Below the pieces are notes generated by a model. The model ran no database searches and had not been told where the DNA came from. It was given only the letters and a program-made list of their open reading frames with translations. A stretch of DNA of 6,312 nucleotides from an uncultured Pseudorhodobacter sp. (lineage in GTDB: Bacteria; Pseudomonadota; Alphaproteobacteria; Rhodobacterales; Rhodobacteraceae). The stretch covers positions 1 through 6,312 of the forward strand of contig CAMFLG010000198.1 in assembly GCA_945957495.1 (NCBI GenBank), written 5' to 3'. This document shows, one piece after another, positions 1-4,533 of the stretch (position 1 is its first letter; every line of letters starts with the position of its first letter). Position numbers and translations under genes: made by a program.

Positions 1-2
1 CG

Positions 3-362
3 TCAGTCTTCCTCTTCGTCTTCGGCCACCGCGGTGGCTTTTGTTTGCGGATCAGCCACCGAAGTGCCTGATTTTTCCTGCATTTCCTTTGCCGACCGCA
101 GCATGGTTTTCACCCCTGCCGCAAAGCCTGCCAGTATGAACAGCACCAGAAAGATCGGTTTGGTCCCGAACAGGGTATCCAGACCGTATCCGATGCCGAA
201 ACCGATCATCAGACCGGCCACGAGTTCGATCACCATACGCCAGGCAAGCTGTGCCTGATTATGGCTGTCCGCCCTGGGATTGCGTTTGGGCGCAATCGCG
301 TCTTTCGCCTGTTCGATCCGCTTTTCCAGCGCCCGGAGGCGCTCTTGTTCAGCGTCTGTCAC
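3..362 (-). CDS. atpI: ATP synthase accessory protein AtpI (AtpZ/AtpI family)
   Basis: Small membrane protein that helps assemble the F0 c-ring of F-type ATP synthase. The reading gives 119 aa: a charged, coiled-coil-like N-terminus (about 3-25), then two membrane segments at about 41-62 and 67-86. The first has the family signature with WRMVIELVAG and GIGYGLD, and the second has FLVLF and AAGVKTM. The tail is acidic and ends in EDEEED. The open frame extends to a TTG at 422, but that TTG lies inside a candidate -35 box. The conserved family region begins at VTDAEQERL, so I place the start at one of the tandem GTG codons at 365 or 362, with a GGGG stretch about 8-11 bases upstream. The gene reads toward the left edge. 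In alphaproteobacteria atpB, atpE and atpF normally follow, but they are outside this window. Family assignment is firm; the exact start is less certain. Confidence 0.9.
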   Translation of the reverse strand: MTDAEQERLRALEKRIEQAKDAIAPKRNPRADSHNQAQLAWRMVIELVAGLMIGFGIGYGLDTLFGTKPIFLVLFILAGFAAGVKTMLRSAKEMQEKSGTSVADPQTKATAVAEDEEED

Positions 363-373
363 CACGGCAAAAG

Positions 374-391
374 CCCCAAGATGGTTTGGGG
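374..391 (-). other. Hairpin over the atpI ribosome-binding region
   Basis: CCCCAA (374-379) and TTGGGG (386-391) form a perfect 6-bp stem with a 6-base loop, between the predicted transcription start and the GTG start of atpI. On the minus strand the GGGG arm nearest the gene is also the best Shine-Dalgarno-like stretch, so the folded RNA would hide it. The pairing is visible in the sequence; any effect on translation is inference. Confidence 0.4.
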
Positions 392-393
392 GA

Positions 394-422
394 TACCTAC
401 GCAGGTGAAGGGAGTGAGTCAA
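394..422 (-). promoter_or_regulatory. Candidate sigma-70-type promoter for atpI
   Basis: On the minus strand a TTGACT -35 box (417-422) is followed after 17 bases by a weak -10 candidate TAGGTA (394-399). Transcription would begin near 387, about 20 bases before the GTG start. The -35 box and spacing are good and the -10 is poor. This is inference from consensus matching only. Confidence 0.35.
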
Positions 423-475
423 GTCGGGAAAATGGGTGCGACATGCTGCGTAAGGCTATGAATTGTATGTGTTTT

Positions 476-505
476 CGTAGGGTGGGCAATATTGCCCACC
501 CTACG
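476..505. repeat. Perfect 30-bp palindrome, REP/REPIN-like
   Basis: Two arms of 15 bases pair without mismatch around a central AATATT. Each arm reads CGTAGGGTGGGCAAT toward the centre. A GTAG tetranucleotide at the foot of a GC-rich palindrome is the hallmark of REP sequences mobilised by RAYT (IS200/IS605-like) transposases, and GTAGGGTGGGCA-type repeats are dispersed in many proteobacterial genomes. It sits between divergent genes, about 110 bp upstream of atpI and 78 bp upstream of the regulator, so it is not a terminator for either. It has no flanking T-tract. Being a dispersed repeat is inference; only one copy lies in this window. Confidence 0.75.
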
Positions 506-547
506 GGTTCGGCCCCGAAACCGGCCTTGGCATATTCAACCTTCCGG

Positions 548-576
548 TTGACGATTGCGTGAACGACGCGGATAGT
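548..576 (+). promoter_or_regulatory. Candidate promoter for the ArsR-type regulator
   Basis: TTGACG (548-553), a 17-base spacer and GATAGT (571-576) match the sigma-70 layout with 5/6 and 4/6 consensus positions. Transcription would begin about 6-8 bases downstream, at or next to the ATG at 583, giving an mRNA with no leader. This agrees with the absence of a Shine-Dalgarno sequence. It is based only on consensus matching. Confidence 0.45.
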
Positions 577-582
577 CGCGCT

Positions 583-933
583 ATGACAGCCGATCTGGAT
601 CAGGTTTTTTCTGCCCTTGCCGACCCGACACGCCGGGCGATTCTGGCGATGCTGCTGGAAGATGACATGGCGGTGACGGACGTGGCGGAACCGTTTCAGA
701 TGAGCCTTGCGGCGATTTCCAAGCACTTGGGCATTCTGGCCGACGCGGGGCTGATCAGCAGGGAGCGGCGCGGGCGGGTGATCTGGTGCAAGCTGGAGCC
801 GGACGCGATGCGCAACGCCTCTGTCTGGATGCAGGGGTTCGGGCAGTTCGATCCAGTGGATCTGGACGCGTTTGAGCGGTTTTTGGAAGGCGAATTGACG
901 GATGCGCCGGATTTGCAGAGTTCGCAGGATTAA
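583..933 (+). CDS. ArsR-family winged-helix transcriptional regulator
   Basis: A 116-aa DNA-binding repressor-type protein made almost entirely of one winged helix-turn-helix domain. ALADPTRRAIL (11-21) is the typical first helix of this subgroup. The recognition helix is within SLAAISKHLGILADAGLI (41-58), and the wing is ERRGRVIWCKLEP (61-73). The metal-binding ELCVCDL box of classical ArsR/SmtB sensors is missing, and the only cysteine is C69 in the wing, so it is unlikely to be an arsenic sensor. Relatives usually sit in an operon with an SRPBCC/AHSA1-domain gene; here nothing follows except an intergenic region and the convergent matB. The frame also opens at a GTG at 559, but that codon lies inside the candidate promoter, so I prefer ATG 583. 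Its target is unknown; autoregulation is plausible. Confidence 0.85.
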   Translation: MTADLDQVFSALADPTRRAILAMLLEDDMAVTDVAEPFQMSLAAISKHLGILADAGLISRERRGRVIWCKLEPDAMRNASVWMQGFGQFDPVDLDAFERFLEGELTDAPDLQSSQD

Positions 934-950
934 CCTGCGGATTTTGCAGG
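923..950 (+). terminator. Possible weak terminator or attenuator-like hairpin at the end of the regulator gene
   Basis: CGCAGG (923-928) and CCTGCG (934-939) form a 6-bp stem whose loop contains the TAA stop codon, followed by GATTTT. A competing hairpin pairs CCTGC (934-938) with GCAGG (946-950), with the T-run in its loop. The two are mutually exclusive. The stem is short and the T-run is only four bases, so termination is uncertain. Confidence 0.25.
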
Positions 951-1072
951 GAAATCAATGTATGCTTTGCGTATGATAAGCGTGCTTTTTGCGTGCTTAA
1001 GTTGTGGGAGGTTTGGCGGCGTTAACTTTGTTTTGCAATGGGGAGCGAATCGCCAGAGGAAGCGGTGGATCT

Positions 1073-1190
1073 GGGGGTTTCACACCCCCCGGCCCGAACC
1101 TTGCGGTTCGTGCGTTCGGCGCTGACGATCTTCCACTGGAAGATCGTCCGGGCGCGCCTTACCCCGTGGAGTACTTGGACCAATGTGAAT
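1073..1190. repeat. Structured intergenic element: three hairpins plus a conserved-looking tail
   Basis: Three consecutive inverted repeats lie between the converging regulator and matB. They are GGGGGT/ACCCCC (1073-1089, 5-base loop), CGAACC/GGTTCG (1095-1110, TTGC loop), and a 12-bp-arm palindrome GACGATCTTCCA/TGGAAGATCGTC with one central base (1124-1148). The element ends in CCCCGTGGAGTACTTGGACC (1162-1181), which resembles the CCCCCGGAGTATTTTTGGC-type tail I associate with intergenic DNA of Rhodobacterales. None of the stems is followed by a T-tract. The folds are directly visible; membership in a repeat family is from memory of such genomes and unverified. It may act as a two-way transcription end or an RNA-stability element. 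Confidence 0.55.
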
Positions 1191-1208
1191 GGAAAGCGGG
1201 TTTCAGGT

Positions 1209-2717
1209 TTAGGCCTTGAACCAGCCCGCATAGTCGGCGCGCAGCAAGTTCTTTTGCACCTTGCCCATGGTGTTGCGCGGCAGGTCGGCCAGCACCACGG
1301 CGGCTTTGGGTTGTTTGAAGCGGGCGAGTTTGTCGCGGATTGCGGCAAGCGCCGCTTCCGGATCAAGGGTGACGCCCTTGCGCGGGGACAGAACGGCAAA
1401 GACCGCCTCGCCGAAATCGGGGTGCGGCAGGCCGATGACGGCGGATTCCAGCACGCCGGGAACCTCGTCGAGCAGGAGTTCGACCTCTTTGGGGTAAACA
1501 TTGTAACCGCCGGTGATGATCAGATCCTTGGCGCGGCCGACGATCTGGATGTAGCCATCGGCGTCGCGGGTCGCCAGATCGCCGGTCAGGAACCAGCCGT
1601 CTTCGCGCAGTTCTTCGCGGGTTTTTTCCGGCATCTGCCAATAGCCCGCAAACACATTGGGGCCGCGCACCTCGATCATGCCGACGCCGCCCTGCGGCAC
1701 CTCTGCCCCATCGGCCATGATGCGCAATTCGACATCGGGCAGCGGGAAGCCGACGGTGCCTGCGCGGCGTTCGCCGTCATAGGGGTTGGACGTGTTCATG
1801 TTGGTTTCGGTCATGCCGTAGCGTTCAAGGATGCGGTGGCCAGTGCGGGCTTCAAACTCGGTATGGGTTTCGGCCAGCAGCGGCGCCGAACCGGATATGA
1901 ACAGGCGCATGTGCCGGGTGGCGTCGCGGGTAAAACCAGGATGATCGAGAAGGCGGGTGTAGAAGGTGGGCACGCCCATCATGGCGGTGGCCTGTGGCAG
2001 CATCCGCAGAACGGTGTCAGCCTCGAATCCCGGCAGGAAGATCATCGCCCCGCCGGTCAGCAGGCTGATGTTGGAGGCGACGAACAGGCCGTGGGTGTGA
2101 AAGATCGGCAAGGCGTGCAGCAAAACGTCGGTTTCGGTAAAATGCCAGAGTTTCGCCAGAGTTTCGGCGTTCGACAGCAGGTTCGCATGGGTCAGCATCG
2201 CCCCTTTTGAGCGCCCGGTGGTGCCAGAGGTATAGAGGATCGCCGCCAGGTCGGTGGGGCTGCGGTCGGTTGGGGTAAAGCTGTCGGGTTGGCCTTGCAT
2301 GAGGGCGGGCAGGCTGCCCTGCCCTGCCCCGTCCAGTGTCAGCAGCGCGGCGTTGTGACGGTTGGCCAAGGGGCTGAGCGCCTCTGCCTTGGCGGGATCG
2401 CAGAGAAAGACGCGGGGCGTGGCGTTGCCCAGGAAATAGTCAAGCTCATCAGGGGTATAGGCGGTGTTCAGCGGCAGAAAGACCGCGCCGATGCTGGTGG
2501 CTGCGGCGTAGACGGCCAAAGCCTCGGCTGATTTGGCGATCTGGACGGCGACGCGGTCGCCCGGCTGCACCCCTTCGGCGCGCAGGGCATTTGCGGCGCG
2601 GGCGATCAGGGCAAAGAAGGCCTTGCCGCTGATCTGCCGACCATCGGCCAGGATCAGAAACGCGGTATCGCGCCGCTGCAGCGGGGCAAAGAGGGCGTCG
2701 AAAAGCGGATTCGGCAT
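1209..2717 (-). CDS. matB: Malonyl-CoA synthetase (malonate-CoA ligase) MatB
   Basis: Cytoplasmic acyl-activating enzyme of the ANL (AMP-forming) superfamily: malonate + CoA + ATP gives malonyl-CoA + AMP + PPi. The 502-aa length fits the family. Visible motifs are the phosphate-binding loop YTSGTTGRSKG (162-172), the adenine-site motif ERYGMTETNMNTSNPYDGER (298-317), TGD (378-380), the hinge region GRAKDLIITGGYNVYPKE (394-411), and the C-terminal catalytic-lysine motif PRNTMGKVQKN with K486. The YGMTETNMNTSNPYDG segment is shared with rhizobial MatB and separates it from acetyl-CoA or long-chain acyl-CoA synthetases. The start is fixed by AAAGGA six bases upstream; a GTG at 2753 in frame is less likely. 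The usual partner matA (malonyl-CoA decarboxylase) is not adjacent on either side. The gene converges on the ArsR-type regulator and follows mipZ after a 419-base gap, so it probably has its own promoter. Confidence 0.95.
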   Translation of the reverse strand: MPNPLFDALFAPLQRRDTAFLILADGRQISGKAFFALIARAANALRAEGVQPGDRVAVQIAKSAEALAVYAAATSIGAVFLPLNTAYTPDELDYFLGNATPRVFLCDPAKAEALSPLANRHNAALLTLDGAGQGSLPALMQGQPDSFTPTDRSPTDLAAILYTSGTTGRSKGAMLTHANLLSNAETLAKLWHFTETDVLLHALPIFHTHGLFVASNISLLTGGAMIFLPGFEADTVLRMLPQATAMMGVPTFYTRLLDHPGFTRDATRHMRLFISGSAPLLAETHTEFEARTGHRILERYGMTETNMNTSNPYDGERRAGTVGFPLPDVELRIMADGAEVPQGGVGMIEVRGPNVFAGYWQMPEKTREELREDGWFLTGDLATRDADGYIQIVGRAKDLIITGGYNVYPKEVELLLDEVPGVLESAVIGLPHPDFGEAVFAVLSPRKGVTLDPEAALAAIRDKLARFKQPKAAVVLADLPRNTMGKVQKNLLRADYAGWFKA

Positions 2718-2723
2718 GGGATG

Positions 2724-2729
2724 TCCTTT
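2724..2729 (-). promoter_or_regulatory. matB ribosome binding site
   Basis: AAAGGA on the minus strand lies six bases before the ATG at 2717. It decides the start in favour of the MPNPLFDALF N-terminus over an in-frame GTG 36 bases upstream. Confidence 0.8.
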
Positions 2730-2982
2730 GTCGCAGGTGCCGTCTTTTGCCACGGCTTGGCAGGGCGGCTCAAGCCGGGTTTGGAAACGGCGGGTTTCGC
2801 ATTCTGGGGTAGTGGGGTTCAGGTTTCTATTGAATCGGAAATCGCTGCCTTTCGCGATGCTCGAACGCGTTTTCCGATAACCTTGTTCTTTCTCAAAACC
2901 TGAACCGCAGAAATGCCCAAATTGACCCTGCGGTGGACATTTTCCAGCCGCGATTCAGCGTCAGGTTGAGTGCATCGAAGAT

Positions 2983-2997
2983 AGCCCCAGGGAGGCT
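2983..2997 (+). promoter_or_regulatory. Strong Shine-Dalgarno within a small hairpin, before the 55-codon frame
   Basis: GGGAGG (2990-2995) lies five bases before the ATG at 3001, an excellent ribosome binding site. AGCCCC (2983-2988) can pair with GAGGCT (2992-2997) at five of six positions across a 3-base loop, which would cover the site. Control of translation is inference. Confidence 0.4.
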
Positions 2998-3000
2998 GGC

Positions 3001-3168
3001 ATGAAATTCGGATTGGCTTTGTTCGCACGGTTCGGGCTGTTCGCCCGCAAATCAGTCATCGGGCCGGATCAGTTCGATTTGCGGCTGGCGCGGTCACGCG
3101 AACGGGAAAGCCGCTGTGCCGCGCGCGCGGCGGTGTTCAGAAATCAACCGTCACCCCTGGAAGCCTGA
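3001..3168 (+). CDS. Possible small protein of 55 aa, function unknown
   Basis: An ATG frame with a near-ideal ribosome binding site (GGGAGG, five-base spacing) encodes a basic 55-aa peptide. It begins with a hydrophobic/aromatic stretch containing a near-repeat, FGLALFAR then FGLFAR (residues 3-16). Next comes VIGPDQFDLRL (19-29) and an arginine-rich segment RSRERESRCAARAA (31-44). The first 16 residues could form a short amphipathic helix; there is no clear signal peptide or full membrane span. I do not recognise the family. The frame runs tail-to-tail into mipZ and overlaps its last 32 bases, so the final 10 or so residues are read antisense to mipZ. Support is the ribosome binding site, and that the frame occupies a gap that is otherwise empty. 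Against it are the short length and the absence of a clear promoter. Confidence 0.4.
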   Translation: MKFGLALFARFGLFARKSVIGPDQFDLRLARSRERESRCAARAAVFRNQPSPLEA

Positions 3169-3946
3169 GTTCCTTCATCAGGTCGCGCAATTCCTGCCGC
3201 GCGGCGATGTTGGACAGGTTCAACTGATCGACGCCGGTATCCTTGAGGTCCAAAAGCGTCAGGCCGCGCGGGAACAACTCGCGAAAGATCACCCGTTCGG
3301 AAAAACCGGGCGAGACGCGGAAGCCGATCCGCTTGGACAACTCCTCTAGCGCGGCGCCGACCTTTTTCTTGTTGTGCATCTGTTGCGCGCCAAGCCGGTT
3401 GCGCAGCACGATCCAGTCAATCGGGCGAAGGCCCGCCTGTGCGCGCAGTTGCCGCGCGCTCCACACCATTTCGGAATAGATCGAGGGGCCGGTGACATGG
3501 CCGGTTTCGGGATCGACGCGCGCAAGCAGGTCAAAGTCGATGAAGCTGTCGTTCAGCGGGGTGATCAACGTATCGGCCAGGGAATGCGCCACCTGCGACA
3601 GGCGGGTGTGGCTGCCGGGGCAGTCGATCAGGATGAAATCGGACACAGGCTCTAACGCGGCGACGGCGGCGGAGAGGCGGGCATCGAAGGGGTTTTCCCC
3701 GGGGGATAGTGTGCTGGCGTCGATTTCGGGCAGGTCGCGGTAATCGGGGCTGGGCAGGGAAAGACCGGCGCGGGCAAGGTAGGCGCGGCGGTTTTCGACG
3801 TAGCGGCCAAAGGATTTCTGCCGCAAATCAAGATCAAGCGCGCCGACGCGGTGGCCCATGCGGGCAAGGGCGGTGGCGACATGCATGCAGGTGGTGGATT
3901 TGCCCGAGCCGCCCTTTTCGTTCCCGACCACGATGATATGCGCCAT
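3137..3946 (-). CDS. mipZ: Division-plane positioning ATPase MipZ
   Basis: A 269-aa ParA/MinD-type ATPase. In Caulobacter, MipZ binds ParB at the chromosome origin, forms a gradient away from the pole and blocks FtsZ assembly, placing the division ring at midcell. The protein has the deviant Walker A box KGGSGKST (11-18) with signature lysine K11, the A' region ALDLDLRQKSFGRYVENRR (36-54), Walker B FILIDCPG (104-111), and NDSFIDFDLLARVDP (132-146). IYSEMVW (156-162), DWIVLRNRL (177-185) and the C-terminal RVIFRELFPRGLTLLDL (218-234) and AARQELRDLM (248-257) match the MipZ subgroup rather than plasmid ParA. AAGGA lies six bases before the ATG and supports the start. No ParA/ParB partner is adjacent, as expected for mipZ. 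The 79-base gap to merR upstream shows no convincing promoter. The two genes share a strand, so partial co-transcription is possible but not shown. Confidence 0.95.
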   Translation of the reverse strand: MAHIIVVGNEKGGSGKSTTCMHVATALARMGHRVGALDLDLRQKSFGRYVENRRAYLARAGLSLPSPDYRDLPEIDASTLSPGENPFDARLSAAVAALEPVSDFILIDCPGSHTRLSQVAHSLADTLITPLNDSFIDFDLLARVDPETGHVTGPSIYSEMVWSARQLRAQAGLRPIDWIVLRNRLGAQQMHNKKKVGAALEELSKRIGFRVSPGFSERVIFRELFPRGLTLLDLKDTGVDQLNLSNIAARQELRDLMKELRLPGVTVDF

Positions 3947-4025
3947 GTTGCGTCCTTGTGCAGAGCCTGTTTGCCTACATAAGCGCGGGTTCGCGGCGAG
4001 GAAAGCAAGAATCCGCCGAGCCGGG

Positions 4026-4463
4026 TCAGCCGGGTTTGCGCGGGGCTTTGGGCTTGCGGGCGGTGGTCATGCCACGGCGGGCGGCGATTTTCAGCAGGCG
4101 GCGGAATTGCGGGCATTCCATGTGGGAGGGCGCACGGCAATCGGCGACGTGCTGCAACGTGTCGCGCAGGGCGGTGAGGTTGCGGATCTGACGGTCAAGA
4201 TCGGCGGCGCGTGCGCGCAGATCGTCGCGCGACAGATCCGGCGTGCCGTCGCGGCCCAGCATTCCGGCGATTTCGGGCAGGGTGAAGCCCGCCGTCTTGC
4301 CAAGGGCAATCAGCGAAAGCCGCATCAGCGCCTCGGGTCCGAATTGCCTGCGCAGGCCGTGGCGGCTTTCCGAGGCGATCAGGCCGATTTCCTCGTAATA
4401 GCGCAGGGCAGAGGGTGGCAGGCCGGAGCGGGCCGAGAGGGTGCCGATGTCGATGGATTTCAT
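4026..4463 (-). CDS. MerR-family transcriptional regulator with a CueR-like cysteine pair
   Basis: A 145-aa MerR-type activator, probably controlling the divergent exporter. The DNA-binding domain is IDIGTLSARSGLPPSALRYYEE (4-25), a wing around GLRRQFG (36-42), and a second helix pair TAGFTLPEIAGML (57-69). A long dimerisation helix follows (about 78-106). The C-terminal loop has C109 and C117 in the pattern C-x7-CP, the same spacing as the metal-binding cysteines C112 and C120 of CueR. The iron-sulfur cluster motif of SoxR (CX2CXCX5C) is absent. The basic tail is ARKPKAPRKPG. ATG 4463 is chosen because TTGAGG lies six bases upstream and the family N-terminus begins there; the frame continues upstream without homology. 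The inducer is unknown: a soft metal or thiol-reactive compound is the inference. The gene is also called MerR by its promoter context. Confidence 0.87.
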   Translation of the reverse strand: MKSIDIGTLSARSGLPPSALRYYEEIGLIASESRHGLRRQFGPEALMRLSLIALGKTAGFTLPEIAGMLGRDGTPDLSRDDLRARAADLDRQIRNLTALRDTLQHVADCRAPSHMECPQFRRLLKIAARRGMTTARKPKAPRKPG

Positions 4464-4467
4464 GGTT

Positions 4468-4489
4468 GACCTCAAGCTGACTTGAAGTC
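4468..4489. promoter_or_regulatory. SoxR-like operator dyad for the MerR-type regulator
   Basis: GACCTCAAG (4468-4476) and CTTGAAGTC (4481-4489) are inverted repeats matching at 8 of 9 positions around a 4-base centre CTGA. The dyad lies almost entirely inside the spacer of the exporter promoter, as MerR-family operators do, and its core resembles the SoxR site CCTCAAG-N4-CTTGAGG. It also covers the ribosome binding site of the regulator gene. Confidence 0.75.
4470..4475 (-). promoter_or_regulatory. Regulator ribosome binding site embedded in its operator
   Basis: TTGAGG on the minus strand, six bases before ATG 4463, is itself the left arm of the operator dyad. The regulator's leader is therefore very short and its own transcription probably crosses the bound site, which fits autorepression (inference). 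Confidence 0.6.
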
Positions 4490-4533
4490 GTAGCATCGGT
4501 GCTGTTGTCGATTCGGACAAGAGAGGATGCCCT

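Larger units (their letters stand above)
2718..3000. other. Intergenic region upstream of matB, no long gene
   Basis: This stretch must hold the matB promoter, since the next minus-strand gene (mipZ) ends at 3137, but I see no convincing -35/-10 pair on the minus strand. Visible structures are an 8-bp inverted repeat ATCGGAAA/TTTCCGAT (2834-2841 and 2871-2878) with a smaller ATCGC/GCGAT pair inside it, and a 7-bp stem ACCGCAG/CTGCGGT (2904-2910 and 2928-2934) with a 17-base loop. Reading frames crossing it on either strand show no recognisable protein. Confidence 0.5.
4466..4496 (+). promoter_or_regulatory. MerR-type promoter with 19-bp spacer driving the MFS exporter
   Basis: TTGACC (-35, 4466-4471) and TAGCAT (-10, 4491-4496) are separated by 19 bases rather than the usual 17. 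This is the overlong spacer of MerR-activated promoters, in which the regulator untwists the DNA. The layout closely parallels the SoxR-controlled soxS promoter. The predicted transcript begins near 4503 and reads into the exporter gene at 4534. Confidence 0.75.

Noticed and set aside
476..505. The 30-bp palindrome as an intrinsic terminator
   Set aside because: It lies upstream of two divergent genes, has no T-tract on either side, and no gene ends nearby.
1004..1219. A 71-codon plus-strand frame in the regulator-matB gap
   Set aside because: It runs through three hairpins, has no recognisable protein features, and its sequence is explained better by the structured repeat.
1038..2210. A 390-codon plus-strand open frame antisense to matB
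   Set aside because: It is the mirror of a long GC-rich gene, where stops on the opposite strand are rare. It has no recognisable domain, and matB on the other strand has full-length homology with all its motifs.
2819..3028. A 69-codon minus-strand frame upstream of matB
   Set aside because: No ribosome binding site or family resemblance is apparent, and it covers the region where the matB promoter should lie.
3947..4025. A mipZ promoter in the gap before its start
   Set aside because: TTGCTT is present on the minus strand, but no -10 sequence occurs at acceptable spacing; the nearest TATGTA is 21 bases away.
4026..4463. Calling the MerR-family protein SoxR or CueR by name
   Set aside because: It lacks the SoxR CX2CXCX5C cluster. 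It shares only the C-x7-C spacing with CueR and has no copper gene nearby, so neither symbol is justified.
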